Positions 35,200 to 47,109 of a stretch of 64,000 nucleotides of DNA are shown here, piece by piece. Source of the stretch: Stictocephala bisonia (taxonomy: Eukaryota; Arthropoda; Insecta; Hemiptera; Membracidae). The notes under the pieces were generated by a model. It ran no database searches. It had not been told where the DNA came from and saw only the letters and a list, made by a program, of their open reading frames with translations. Where the stretch lies: NCBI GenBank assembly GCA_035578905.1, contig JAQJVL010000521.1:248001-312000 (forward strand). Direction: 5' to 3'. Positions within the stretch are counted from its first letter, which is position 1, and every line of letters begins with the position of its first letter. A program made the position numbers and the translations under genes.

Positions 35200-36300
35200 T
35201 CTTTCCCTACTTCCTAAATTTCCTGTATAAGACATACAGACCCTGAATCCTTGTGATATGTAGGTGGCCATGACACATAGTGGCTAGTCAAGAAATATAC
35301 TACATTTTAAATATCTTTTCTAACCATTCCATTATTTATAGGACTTCCCTTGATAATTATCTTTTTTCTCTCATCTGCATCCCCCCCCCCCCCCAGTGTT
35401 TATTTACCACAGAGTGAGTTAACAGATCTTGTCCAAGACAGTTTCAGATGATAAGTTTAAAACCGTCCACATCACTTAGATAGTATTTGGCTTTTTGTTT
35501 GCCTATCTACTTTTTTATCTGCATGACACTTAGTTACCCAAATCGGCTTTCTCTTCCCCGACTGTTTACCCATACTGTGTGTGGCACCATACAACTCCAT
35601 TTCTGTTCCTAGCAAGGTCATGGATTCAGATGAAGTTTTGCTTAACATATCTATCGCTGGTAGAATAAAAAAATAACTTTTTTAAAAACTTTTTTTGGTA
35701 AAAAACTGAATCTATTGAACTACTGAACAACCTATCTTCAAACCACTTGAGTTAATTCATCATTTCACCTGGTGACTTTAAATATGAAGTTTTATTGATA
35801 ACTTAAAGTTAATTGAAAATATTTTAGTAGCAGGGGGAAATTTTAAGAGACATCAAAATACAAAGTATCACTAAACAAACCAAGTAAAAATTTACATGTT
35901 AATCATGTTGCACAGTTAATAACTTTGCAGTTTTTTAAACTTACATGCATAATCTTAAAATTCTTAACTGTTTGTTATAAAATGGTCACTTATAATAACC
36001 TAACTTGTTGGGAATATACATCTATCACCCTTAATACTTTGAATATTGTAATAATGGCATGTTATCAGTCTACTACTAGGTGAATTCAGTCTTATTTGTT
36101 TGGGTTTATTCTGTGTAAAAAATATACTTTTATGTGACAAAGAAACATAACAAATATAATCTTTTTATATATTATATGTTTTTGTATTTCAAATTTGATT
36201 GAAATAGAAGTGTTCTAGCTAAAAATATTCATACTGAAAATTTGTTTTGAAAATGTAATTTCTCTCATCAGCCTTGATCTGTATACTTAAAGGCTAAGTT
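35200..36300. other. 3' flank of the NSUN7-like gene
   Basis: Contains a run of 14 C at about 35383. An AATAAA on the minus strand at 36105-36110, about 195 nt after the stop codon, is a plausible poly(A) signal. Otherwise nothing is recognised. Confidence 0.45.
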
Positions 36301-36303
36301 CAG

Positions 36304-36690
36304 TTAAGAGGCTACAGAGTGTGCAGCTGACTCAGCGACTGAGGAAGCTAGTGATAACAGGGATGGGGCCAAGTCGTCAGTCTGCGATCTGAACTCTAAA
36401 GAGTTGACATGAACAGGAAAAGTGTCCCTCGGCTGCTTGACTTTAACTACAATTGGCTTGTGTTTGCTACGTGTGAGCCGTAGAGGTGGAAGTGGGATGT
36501 CGGGGTTGCCTAGCATCGTGAGTAGATAGAGAGATAGTTCCCGCCACCATCGGCGAGGGGTGAGGCTAACCAAAGGTGTACCATCATGAGCCAGATGGTG
36601 AGAGAAGCGAGGGCAGTCCTTTTCCTCTGGAGATTTCACATCTCGCAGAATTGAGGCTCTTGTAGGTGCTGCAATGCGGTCCACCTCCAC
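36304..36690 (-). CDS. NSUN7: NSUN7-like gene, terminal exon
   Basis: Begins after acceptor tttgttaag in phase 0 (VEVDRIAAPTRASIL) and runs 128 codons to TAA. The sequence is basic and Pro/Ser-rich (RWWRELSLYLLTMLG, IPLPPLRLTRSKHK, IVVKVKQPRDTF), like the poorly conserved C-terminal tail of NSUN7 proteins. The preceding exon ends KTKVK in phase 0, so the join is continuous. A weak donor near the end (TCT|GTAGCC) could extend the gene, but the stop and the downstream AATAAA favour this as the end. Confidence 0.65.
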   Translation of the reverse strand: MEVDRIAAPTRASILRDVKSPEEKDCPRFSHHLAHDGTPLVSLTPRRWWRELSLYLLTMLGNPDIPLPPLRLTRSKHKPIVVKVKQPRDTFPVHVNSLEFRSQTDDLAPSLLSLASSVAESAAHSVAS

Positions 36691-36699
36691 CTTAACAAA

Positions 36700-37263
36700 C
36701 AGATTATAAGATTAACATTAATTTGTGTAGAAAAGTTCTATAAGTCCTGCTTCTTTTAGGTAGGAGATAATATACTCATAATAATAAGATAATAGACAAA
36801 TGATCTCCACACAATGGACTATACAGTAGTTCATATACGGTGGGAGTACTTCTCGATTCAGTAATGCAAAACAATTTGATGTTTGCAAATTATTTTCAAA
36901 AGCAATATTGGTAATTATACTTAATTGAAGTAATATTAACCTCTGGACCATGACTATAACTATGAATAATGTATATTTTCAATTCAATCCAAAGTGTCTT
37001 TATTTCACAAACAAATATTACATTGTAATTCAATTATAAATATTCATACATTATGGGAAATAAACAGAGAACTCCCTAAAAAAACCCCTGAAATGGGTAA
37101 CCATAATTTTGATTATCATAGTAGAGAGATGGCAGTCACCTTAAATTAACAACATTAAAAACTTGAATTAAATCTATGCAGAACAAAAATTGTTTGACTC
37201 CAAGCCATTATAAAATTAAATTTAAATAATAATAAATATTATACATGCCTATACAACTACCTC

Positions 37264-37314
<51 letters not shown>

Positions 37315-37690
37315 TAAACGTACACATATACAAATATATTGCATACACACAATGATAAATAAACAAACAAAAATGAACTAAACACAACTGCATTAACATA
37401 ACAACTGTTAATTTAAGGTAACACTAGAATTATAGTATTTTATAAGCATTAAAATTCTTTTTCATTAAATAGACTTCGCTACTATAAAAACTTACACACA
37501 GAAACCTACATTAAAACTACCTAAAAAGCATATAAATATACAAGAGCATAACAAAATTGTTTTATAACAAAAAAATAAACCACGTTCAGAGGACAAACGG
37601 AAAAATCCCAATTATTTTTAAGTCGTTTTCCAAATTTTCTTCACCAAACAACCACAACTTTAACTTCTGCAAAAATTGTTCCAAGTGAAA
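36700..37690. other. Intronic DNA with simple repeats
   Basis: A (TA)n run of about 43 bp lies at 37267-37309. The sequence at 36975-37010, read on the minus strand (tgtgaaataaagacac, then attgaattgaa), looks like a LINE 3' end, but no coding part was found. Confidence 0.5.
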
Positions 37691-38400
37691 TAATGAAATG
37701 AAATGAAATAATGAATTTATTCACACAAAAAATTATCATACATACAAATTTACATACATACATACAAAGTTTAAATCTTGCCAAATTCTTTGTTTATAAT
37801 GTTAAAAAAATCTTGGTGCAATATTACAGAAAAATTTTGGTGTGTGGTTAAGTTGGATTTATAAACTGGATAAAAAAGTTCCAATTCCTACTTTAAAAGT
37901 TACTGTCGTGTTATTAGCTAAGCTTCGTATGTAGAACAGATTTAAAACTTTGAATACGGTACATAAAGATTTTTCAGTTTTACATAAGATGGCCAGGAGT
38001 GTTCCAATTTTTTTCTTTCCCCCTATTAATCGTACAAGATACTTTTATAAAACTGTAACCGGGTAAAGTGTTGTAAGGTAAGCTCCCCCGCCCCCAAGCA
38101 TGCAATCCTGTAACTTATTATTCAATAAGAGCGTGGTAAACAAAATGTAGGACATTTTGTGGGCGTGTCGTAAAAAATAAAATTTTCCTACACCAACACA
38201 AAGGTATTTTTCAACTTTACAGTATGACTCTTCCAAGATAAATTATCGTCTATCACTATCTAAAATATTTTATGCTTTTTACTTAATCTAATTGCAAACG
38301 ATGTACAAACGTCTATATTTTGATTACTGCAGGAAAAATCATGGTAAACTATAGGACTTTTTAACCTATTATTCTTTCTAGCCTAACCTACCAATTTTAA
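37690..38400 (-). pseudogene. LINE RT C-terminal remnant with CATTT tail
   Basis: Reading the minus strand, IVIDDNLSWKSHTVKLKNTF (38.2 kb) is the conserved connection region after the RT. Further downstream are broken frames with LANNTTVTFKVGIGTF. A (CATTT)n-like tail lies at 37690-37715, preceded by gtgaataaattc. It is in the last intron of the NSUN7-like gene, same strand as the gene. Confidence 0.6.
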
Positions 38401-38890
38401 CTAAACAATACCTGTATAAAAGGAGTAATTTCCACAAAGTATGTAATCCACTAACCAGAATCATCCCTGTGTTATTGTGATGCAATGATAAAATCTATAG
38501 TGTCAGATTTCACTTATTTGGGTAAGGAGAGTACTTTTGACTAATGTAAGTAGTCTGGTTATCATACTTTATGCATATCGGTATCAGTAGGTTTTAAGAA
38601 CTCTTAAATAATAGTAGGGACCCAGAATACTTTATTTCTGTGGCCTGTAAAAGCTTTCTTATCTCCTCTTCTTCCAAAAAATATTGTTAACCCGGATAAT
38701 CTTAAATTTGAAGTGAAGACAATATGAAATCAGAATATACCAAATATTTCTCTTTAAAACTATCAAATTATCTTTGTTTTAAATGAATTATTGTTTAATT
38801 TACAAATATATCCACAGAAAATAAAATATTGAAAGACAAAAAGTAACTTTACAAGTAAATATTTATGTTCAAGAAAAGATAAATTCTGAC

Positions 38891-39073
38891 CTTTACTTTA
38901 GTTTTGCTCTTGTCAGCCATCATTTCGGACCGGGCTTGTAACGCAGCAAGTGCTGCCTTGGCCCTGGCTGTCTGCCCACTCTTCTTATCCTTGGGCGTTC
39001 CTTCAGGTCTACCAAACAGACCCCGGGCCTCGGCCATCTGAATCATGTACTTGGCGTCCAGTCTTATGATCTC
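38891..39073 (-). CDS. NSUN7: NSUN7-like gene, penultimate exon
   Basis: A 61-codon exon between acceptor caatttgcag and donor AAG|GTCAGA, phase 0 on both sides. It encodes EIIRLDAKYMIQMAEARGLF and then a Lys/Ala-rich segment (KDKKSGQTARAKAALAAL). The pattern of a short helix ending in A-GLF/L-G followed by a lysine-rich stretch is what follows the methyltransferase domain in NSUN7. No damage seen. Confidence 0.75.
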
Positions 39074-39354
39074 CTGCAAATTGAGAGCCAATAACTCCTA
39101 TTGTTAGATATATCAACATGCTCATTGTTTGATCTGAGACAGTTTGTTCCCTTAACTAACTGTACAGGGTGTCACAAAAAGCTTAGCGCCAGTGTTAGGA
39201 CATGATTCTACATATGAAAATATCTCGAAAACATTCATTGACAATTTTTTATTTCAGCTTCTTTTAGCTGTAAAATGCTATTTGTTATTTTTTTACGAAA
39301 ATATTGATGTTTTCTCAATGTCACAATCATTTCTCCCCAACTTCACGTATTTAT

Positions 39355-39730
39355 ATTAATTATTATTGTTACCTTTTTTATATTTTATTTATGTTATCTA
39401 TTGTTATTTATTACTACATTTATTATTTATTGTTATTTATATTATTGTATCTGTTATATCTGTATATTCTACTTGGGTTATTTATTTATTAGATTTTTGT
39501 TGCTGTTACTATTTGTAGAATTTATTGTATTGTTACACGATGGTTACACACTCCACTTATTATGCTATTGGACTGTTGAGACTATTTTAAATTGTTGTTA
39601 TTGAAGTGTTTGATTGTTAGTTTTAGTTCATTATCATAGAAAGTAACATGAATCATAGACTGCCATCTTGTATGTTATTGTACTTGTAAAATTGGTTAAA
39701 CCGTGGGAAATAAAATAAAATAAAATAAAA
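39355..39730 (+). repeat. Probable nested LINE 3' end with AAATA tail
   Basis: T/A-rich sequence ending accgtgggaaataaaataaa. The short-repeat tail and the preceding non-coding sequence suggest a 5'-truncated LINE inserted into the transposon. No coding sequence supports it. Confidence 0.4.
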
Positions 39731-40099
39731 AATGTTTGAAAACTACCTCAAATGACAAGCAATCTATATCTGAAAAGAATTGACAAAATCTATTCTTAGT
39801 TTATCCCCATGATTTGCTTCAATTATTTTTTTCGTGAAAGGTATTAGGGCACAGATTTTGGTATTTGGTATTAGGTACATCAGGCATTGGATTTCAATTA
39901 AGTCTGACTCAAGTTAATGCAACTTAATTTACTATTTTCCAAGGTTTTTTTTCCCGCTCAAACATCTATACCTCAGGTTGTAATTGAGGTAGGTAGTTCA
40001 TTTTGGTCTAGATCTGTAGATTTAGACCTTTTATTTGAACTTTTGATCACCCAAATTGGTTGAGTCTAAGGAAAGTTATGTGCGGACATTCGTAGTTGT

Positions 40100-40460
40100 T
40101 GGTGGACACTATAAGCCAAATATATAAACTGATTCACTCATTACGAAATCTCCAAAACTACAAGGCCGATTGGCTTGATATTTATTACATAGGTTTACCT
40201 AAGGCTCTAGAGACCCACTAAGGAAGGATTTTTCTCTACGACACAGGGATCTGCCCCACTGGCTTCCAAAATTTCAATCTATGTTATGGAACAATTTTTC
40301 ATTCATTTGTTGATTTATCATCAGCTGTCAAATAATTTATTATTAATTTACTTTATATAATTTTACTTCATACAGTTTAACCACTAGTATTTATAGTGAC
40401 ATGGTGCCGAGGCCAAAGGTCAAGGTGTCACGAGCGCAGCGAGGGACACGGTTGGCACAT
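40100..40460 (+). repeat. Unclassified transposon-like segment
   Basis: The motifs ccaaaactacaaggccgatt and gtcacgagcgcagcgaggga are in the style of interspersed arthropod repeats. It is nested within the Tc1/mariner element and weakly similar to 30.6-30.7 kb. Confidence 0.35.
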
Positions 40461-41904
40461 AATGCATAAAGGAGTGTTCCCAAGTTTTTTATTTAAATGT
40501 TTTCAAATTTCAAAATGGCGGCTATTTAAAATATTTCAAATCAAAATTTGTAAAGTCAAAATCTGTGGAAAATATTAATCATAGAAAAAAATGTGTAAAA
40601 ACCAAAGTGTTAAAAAATGTTATGCCAAATCCTACAATCTTTTTCATTAAAATCGGTTCAGAAATAAAAAAGTGTTGGCTGATTTAGTTTTTACAATTGA
40701 ATTTAATGCTTTTAAAACATTAGCCTGCCGAGTTTAATGAATAATATATAAAAAACAATTGAAAGAAGATTTGTACATAATTAAGAGACAACAATGCAGT
40801 TCCATGACATGTTTAAAATTTTAAGTATTTAGTTTTTGTTCACAACAGTACACTGCTCATTATTTAATACTTGTTATTATTTATGTCATCATTGTTTTAT
40901 TGATTTATATAATGATTTTTACAATTACTTATAACTTGCTGACCTAAATGTATACCATCAGATCTTACAGTAGCTGATTCATGTTTTTAGTTTAATGCTA
41001 GCCTAAAAAATAAATTTGTTTTTTCAAATTTAATTTATCTTTGTAAAACCTGGTCACGATACTTGTAAAAGTTGCCAGTTTATTTACCATCATAAATTAA
41101 GTATATTTTCTAATATTATTATTATTTTTTTTTAATAAAATTCATTTATTATTTACTAATGTAAACAGCTGACTTTATACTGTCTTCATTTCAATCATAT
41201 GAAATTGCATTGTCATGTTTACTGCAGCTTCTTGTGTTTGAGCACTATCAACTGTTTGAAGATCACAGTTCTTAATTTGTTTTTTGAAGTTATACTTCTT
41301 TGCGCCCGTTAGACACTTTGGGATGGGATGTTGGTCGAGAAACCGCGTCACGCTGAAAAGTAAGAACAAATTTTTAAGAACTATCGATTAATCGATTGTT
41401 AATCGAAGAAATTACTGATAATGATAATATAGGTGTATAATATAATAATGAAGTCACGTATAATATATGGAAGATAAATATATTGAATAATATTGAAAAA
41501 TGTCTTATATTTCATTTATATATCCTGTCTGTTTGTGTGCGTGAGTGGGTGTATGAGAATGGCCAAAGAAGTATAACTTCCACCGTGTGGTCCGATGCAC
41601 ACCCAATTTTTTTATTTTTTTTTTTACTAATTTTTTACAAAACAAAGCTTTTTATTGTTTACTTAGTGCGTTTAAAGTTGAAATGGTATTTACAAATGTG
41701 GAACTAGCTGACATTCATTTGATGTATGTTATGGCAGATTGTAATTGTGCCTTAGCTCACCATTTATACTCAGAGTGTTTCTAAACTGGAGGCGCCCAAA
41801 TTAAATGATGTTTGTAAATATGCATGATCGTCTGAAGCAAACGGCAGCTTTACAATTACCCCTAGCGTTCGTTGTAGCCTTAAATAACATGAACTTTGGA
41901 CATG

Positions 41905-42610
41905 GAAAATCAAGTCTTGCAAGCTGTTGAAAAAGATCCTTCCACAAGTACAAGATGAATAGCATCTGCTGAGGGGATTGACCATACATCAGTTTGGATG
42001 GTTTTTAAGTCAGCTACTCTACCCGTATCATGTTCAAAGAGTACAATCCCTTTTAGAAGATGACTACATTATTAAGCAACATTTTTTGAAGTCTTAAGGT
42101 ATAAAATTGCTAGAAGTCCCCAATTTTTATCTTCCATGATTTTTACTGATGAGGCAGTCTTCAACCGAAATAGGATTTTGAATTTTTATAACATCTACCA
42201 CTGCGTAGATGAAAATCGTCACTTAATCCTACAATCGAGATACCAGCACACTATTGCATTAAATATTTGGGTGGGTATTGTTGGAGATAGTTTTATTGGC
42301 ACAGTGTAATAAAAAAAAGACTGAATGGAGTTAGCTATTTGCACTTCCTTTAACTTGACCTAATCAATGTGATTGAAGATATGTGCCCCTAATATCAGAC
42401 AAAACATGTGACTTATACACAATGGTACACCTCCTCATTTCAGAAATAATATACGTGTATACTTACATAAGCAATACAGAAATAATTGGATTGGCGGCCC
42501 TACAGCGACCAGCGAAATTACTCAATTTAAACCCAATAGATTTTTTTCCGATTTAGACCGCCTTTAGATAACATTGAAAAGCTGAGAGAGAGAATTTAAG
42601 ACAGTTATCG
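41905..42610 (+). pseudogene. Tc1/mariner-type transposase pseudogene
   Basis: Fragments in three frames: VLQAVEKDPSTSTR, then IASAEGIDHTSVWMVFK (helix-turn-helix end), YPYHVQRVQSLLEDDY, FLSSMIFTDEAVFNRNRILN (first catalytic Asp region, TDEA), IALNIWVGIVGDSF (before the second Asp), RLNGVSYLHFL, and a decayed region matching WIGRG and the LNP motif. Many stops and shifts. The second and third acidic residues are not confidently readable. It lies inside the inverted-repeat element and identifies it. Confidence 0.85.
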
Positions 42611-43379
42611 AAGTTTCAGAATAGATTAAGAGAGATGAATAGAGTTTTAGTAAGATTAAGGCAGTCAATGAGCCAAAGATAAGAACAACATATAAGCAAC
42701 AATAGTATGTTGTCGCTAATGGAGGTCACATCAATTACTCCACTTATTTTAAATTTTTTTAACTCTTTTTATTATGTTTAAATTAATTTTTTGTATATAT
42801 TATTTATTAAACTACGTAGGCTAATGTTTTAAACAAATTAAATTACATCATAAAAACTAAATTAGCCAAAGCGTTTTAACTTGTGTACCGATTTTAGTGA
42901 TGTGTGTTGTTAGATTTGGCGTAGCATATTCTAAACCATATGTCTTGTACTCATTTTTCCAAAATTACTAGTTTTCATGGATTTTTACTTTAAATATTTT
43001 AAATGGCCACAATTCTGAAATTTGGAAACATTTGAATAAAAAATTGATATAAAAAAAAACAAAATGTCTGATTATTGGCAATATAAGCTGAAAGAAAAAA
43101 AAATCATTAAGCATTTTTGAGCTATTTTTATTTGTAGAATCACGTCCTGACACTGGTGCTAAATTCTTTTTACACTGTATATATGATATGAATTTAAAAT
43201 TCCAGCTACTAAAAAAAAAAAGATAGAAGAAAAATTACAAATCTAAAAAAAGAAAAAGAAATAAAATCTTAAGTACAAAGTACTTGTGTCTTGTTTAAAT
43301 ATTTATCTCCTGTCAACACCTGATTTTCCAATTGAATGAAGACAAGTAAATCTACCCTGAAAATAAATCAATGTGACTG

Positions 43380-43665
43380 ATCATTTGTCATATCTCTTTG
43401 ATATTTCCAGTAGCTGCATCCAAACCCATGAGAAAACGACTCTGTACAGTCATTCGTTATGAGGAATGTTAATTTCACCGATGACAGTCATAGAGTCTGA
43501 TATCAGAAACTTGTTTGAGTGATGCCGTTATTCGCGTCCGTATCAATCCTTTAGCTGTACATGTTTCCCGGCGAATGCTAAATGAACAACAATTTTGGTA
43601 GCTGAATTTTCACTTGTGTGGTCTTCCAGCAATGTCAGCTACCAACCTTAACTAATTAATCCTTT
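43380..43665 (+). repeat. Unclassified interspersed repeat U1, copy 2
   Basis: Shares tttagctgtacat, tcacttgtgtg, ccagcaatgtcagctacc and other ordered blocks with 30290-30475. No coding potential seen. Confidence 0.5.
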
Positions 43666-43995
43666 GCAATATTTTTTTATGATTGTTGTAGTTTTAACAA
43701 TAGTTCACCAGTTACTAATATTCGACAAAAATAAATCGTGTTTGATTCTAACATCTATGAAAACAATAGAATACTTGCAAAGAACAACCTGCTGAAAAAT
43801 AATAAAAAAATTGCGTCTTATCAAAAAGACCCTACTTAAAGTAACTCTTAAATATAAATGATAAATACTGGATATGAATGTATTTTACTAATAACCAAAA
43901 TAAAATAAAAAGTTATACAAGGCAATAATATTAATTATAACAATTAAGAATTAAAATTATACAAGAAAATAATTCTCTAAAAATGAAAACAAATT

Positions 43996-44350
43996 TTGGC
44001 CTTCTTTTACAAACTTCCATCACCAGTTTGTAATCTTATCTTTTTTCAACTTGTCTCAACCACCTTAATCTTCTACTTCTCACAACAGCCACTATATCTG
44101 GTTCCTGGAGTAATTCTTAATTATTCACCAGCTATCCTTCTCTGTGTCCCAAACATTTTTCTTAAAAAACTATTTTCAAAATTTATGATCTTTGATTTTT
44201 TCATTAAAGCCCACACTTCAGATCAGTATAGCAACATTGGTTGGATCATTGTTTTATAAATCTTTAATGTCATTCTTTCTCTTAACAGCTTACTTTTCTA
44301 CAACTTGGATAAATCCCAGTAACATCTGTGCACACTGGAGTTCTCTTTCT
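43996..44350 (-). pseudogene. C-terminal remnant of an RTE-like or related RT
   Basis: The minus strand reads RMTLKIYKTMIQPMLLY, SEVWALMKKSKIINFENSFL and RKMFGTQRRIAGE, the conserved region of the type LKIYKTIIRPVLLYGSETW followed by FENRVLRKIFG. Several stops. It is distinct from the two longer RTE-like copies in this window. Confidence 0.7.
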
Positions 44351-44606
44351 TCCTGATTATTGCTAGTTATTGTTACACTGAGGTACTCTTTCAAAGTTAT
44401 AGATCAGCAATATAAAGGATATTGTACTGACTTCTTCTCCATGGCTGGTTTTCATGAACTTTGTTTCGTCTTCGTTGTTTTAAAGCCCTTTATTACTTGC
44501 ATCAAAAACTGCTCAGTTTGTCTTGTTACATCTATGTGGGGAAAACTATTATTAACTTATGGTGTGTAAACAAATAGGTACAAACTAAGCCACACTTTGG
44601 CCTTAC

Positions 44607-44720
44607 CTTTCGTTTTATATATGCTAGATATGTGCCTTCTCTTGTGAGTTGCAAACAATTATCTAAATTTGGGCAAAGATCTGGAAGTTCAGCTAATTCG
44701 AATAAATCTGATGGAGGTAC
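44607..44720 (-). CDS. NSUN7: NSUN7-like gene, internal exon
   Basis: A 38-codon exon in phase 0 between acceptor ctaacttatttttgcag and donor AAG|GTAAGG. It encodes VPPSDLFELAELPDLCPNLD and then LQLTREGTYLAYIKRK. In NSUN7 this position closes the methyltransferase fold with a strand of the type N-G-C/T-F/Y-L-A/S-I. The neighbours join in phase on both sides. Confidence 0.75.
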
Positions 44721-44724
44721 CTGC

Positions 44725-45360
44725 AAAAATAAGTTAGTTAGTTACATTGTATGATTTTACTTTTGGTTTTATTTTCTTTAGTTAATTTATTTTTAAACCG
44801 TCACAAAATATTACGATTGTATTAAAGCTATTTTAAAATACATTTTAAATGTACATATTACAAAGAGTCTCTGCATTATTGTTGCTTTAAAGTGAGTTTG
44901 TAAACCATTGTTATTATGATTGGAAACACTTATTTTCCACTAACAAACTGACAATCAATCAAACATATTTTTAATCATCTAAAAAGATCACAATCTGTAT
45001 AAGAAATAATACATTTATTTCCATTAAAGAGAATGAATTTCAACTCTCCACATTTGTTATCACTCGGAGAGACTGGATGAAGCTGACATTTAAGTTAAAT
45101 TTCTCAGTTTTAAATTCAAGGATTTGCTACCACCATATTTTCTTGTTCATATTAACAAGTCCCATTCACTGAAAATTACTCAGCAGGACCTTAGAAGCTG
45201 ATTAATTATCAGATCTCTTAGATCTAATCTGAAGTAGGCAACAATAGTGGGACACATACAGCTATATAAAGGGCAAATTCTACATTTATTTTTAGATGGA
45301 ACAACATCTTACCTATAGTACATCTCTAGAATTGTTTAAATAAGGTTACTTTTATCTTAC
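44725..45360. other. Short intron of the NSUN7-like gene
   Basis: A 640-bp intron (44721-45360) bounded by GTAAGA and a TTTTTGCAG acceptor. It appears free of transposons. Confidence 0.6.
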
Positions 45361-45585
45361 CACAACAGTAGGTATCGGTAAAGACAGGGCAGATTCGTCA
45401 TCCAGTCGAACGGAGGGCAAATCTTGAGAATCTACTTCCTTCTCTTGAATTTCACCTTGAGACTTTCGCAGCTCCTCAAGATGTACTTCGGTAGCATAGT
45501 TGTTGAGTTCAGAAACAAGTGACACGGCCATTTCTTCATTTTCACAGGTAAATCGTGAATGTGTTTCATATAGGACAAATTGGAT
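45361..45585 (-). CDS. NSUN7: NSUN7-like gene, exon with motif VI region
   Basis: A 75-codon exon in phase 0, from acceptor cacacttttcag to donor GTG|GTAAGA. It begins IQFVLYETHSRFTCENEEMA, which aligns with the NOL1/NOP2/Sun motif normally ending in (S/C)TCS followed by PEENE. Here the Cys of TCS is His (ETHS). The rest (VSLVSELNNYATEVHLEELR, then acidic linker) fits the family. The missing Cys is important, because one Cys in this position releases or forms the RNA adduct in active members. Confidence 0.8.
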
Positions 45586-45599
45586 CTGAAAAGTGTGTG

Positions 45600-46769
45600 T
45601 TTTTTTAAAGTTAATTTCACTAAGAGATGGTTATAGTTGATGAAATGCACTTGTAACTTTAGTATTTATTTATTCTAATAAATACTTAGTTATAAAGGTT
45701 AATTAGTTACAGTTATATTTGTTGCTCCTTATGCATGTTTTTTCATAATTTTTTTTACATGTAATTGTAAACACTTTCAGACTAGACATGGTTAATTAAT
45801 ATAATTAATTTGCATAAAGCTAGAAAATGATAACTATTTTTATAGGTTTAGTTATCTGTTATGCCATGCTAAGATTTATTGGTGATCCTATCTTTTTTTT
45901 TTTTTTTTTTTTACCCTCTTAACCTGTAATTTATTTCCTTTACGTTACATTTAATTTTGTCATAAATAATAATAAGTTCTGAGAAGAGAGAGGGAAGCCA
46001 TTGGGTTGAGGCAATTCGTTTGGATCAGCAAGAATAAGAATCACCACATGATGCAATAAATTCCTATGAATATTTTTGATTGCCAATACCACTGTACGTG
46101 TATCCTTGATTTTTTAGATAAGTTTGTTTTTAATGTTTTCATGCAACTATTTCAGCGCTTTTCATTGAGGCACAATTTAATAATAAATTACAAGATAATT
46201 AATTTCACTTATATCTTCTTCAGAAAAAATTAATACTAAAAGCATTGACGTTATAGTGAATAGTATAGAACGTGATTACTATTAGTAAATTAAACGTATT
46301 GATTATTGAAAGTTAAACTGACCCCATTAAATTTGGTGTCGAAGGAGTATTTAACACCCTTTGGTTCTGGAGTAGTTCAAAGCCAGAAGAAGTAATTTCT
46401 GTTGTATGTGATGGACTTAAGTAAAGGTGCCATTTATCTTTTCTCAGGGTTTACACATAAGACCTTATCTGAGTAATAGCATTATAGTTGTGTTTATAAA
46501 CCATTATATACACAGTCCTCTTGTTATACATAGTTGTTTTACATGTAATAAACTCATCTATTGGGGTAGGGCGGGGGAAGATAAATGTATTATCAAGCTT
46601 GGGTCCTCCTCTTACGTCAAAGAGAATACGTAATAAGTTGCTACAAGCGTAACCCGTTTCAGCGAACCTCTTCAAAACTAAATTACATTAGTTGGGGTTT
46701 ACCTAAGTTATTATAAAGCTTTTATTTTTAACATTTTCAGCGCTATTTAAATATTATTTTTTTTTAATA
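45600..46769. other. Intronic DNA with one minisatellite relic
   Basis: A poly(T) run lies at 45893-45911. At 46083-46101 aataccactgtacgtgtat is an exact piece of the G-rich 36-bp minisatellite unit. No exon seen. Confidence 0.5.
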
Positions 46770-46916
46770 TTTCACTCACCAGTTCACATGGGCCTACAGG
46801 CCTGTGCGTGAACTTTAGTCAACGAGTGAAGTAACGACTGTCGGCTCAGTAGGGATTCGAACCCTGGCCATGCCATCCACAGTCCGAAGCCTTAGCCATT
46901 GAGCCACCACGCCGGT
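46770..46916 (-). mobile_element. tRNA-derived SINE of a second family
   Basis: On the minus strand an A box TGGCTCAATGGC (46906 to 46895) and a B box GGTTCGAATCC (46863 to 46853) are about 43 bases apart, as in tRNAs. The acceptor arms do not pair (GGCGTGG against ACTGAGCC), so it is not a functional tRNA. A non-tRNA body (ttcactcgttgactaaagtt, cacaggcctgtaggccca) follows. It is different from family S1. A nearby segment at 46983-47045 with ggatttcaaatccc may be another tRNA-like relic. Confidence 0.65.
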
Positions 46917-47109
46917 AAAATTTCATTTTCTTCAATGGAAACTTCAAACAAATGGCTTTAATTTTGTTTCACTCAAAATCCTGTTAGCCAAGCTGGGATT
47001 TGAAATCCCGATCCTTAAAATGCTGACCTAGTCGTGATGCACGGCAGATCTGCAGTCAATCTTTATAATAACATTGATTATTCTAGTAATAAAATACGAG
47101 ATATCTTAC

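Larger units (their letters stand above)
39165..43177 (+). mobile_element. Tc1/mariner (IS630)-type transposon with about 130-bp inverted ends
   Basis: The left end cagggtgtcacaaaaagctt, continuing to agcgccagtgttaggacatg, is mirrored by the right end (reverse complement cagtgtaaaaagaatttagc, then accagtgtcaggacgtg). The similarity continues for about 130 bp through gattctaca and ttcagctt. A TA dinucleotide flanks each end (39163-39164, 43178-43179), as expected for this superfamily. At 4.0 kb it is about three times the usual length, because of insertions at about 39.35-39.73 kb and probably 40.1-41.6 kb. It sits 92 bp from an NSUN7-like exon. Confidence 0.8.

Noticed and set aside
39304..39604. 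Very hydrophobic Tyr/Leu/Ile-rich frames
   Set aside because: Translation of T/A-rich non-coding sequence within a LINE 3' end; low complexity.
41175..41354. Possible terminal exon on the minus strand after acceptor cttacttttcag
   Set aside because: It lies within the Tc1/mariner element and holds a palindrome repeated nearby; its codon pattern matches no NSUN7 region, so it is more likely transposon sequence.
46853..46916. Functional tRNA gene
   Set aside because: A and B boxes are present, but the acceptor arms do not pair and a SINE body follows.
46983..47045. tRNA gene or SINE with ggatttcaaatccc
   Set aside because: Only the T-arm-like palindrome fits; A box and acceptor pairing are absent or weak.
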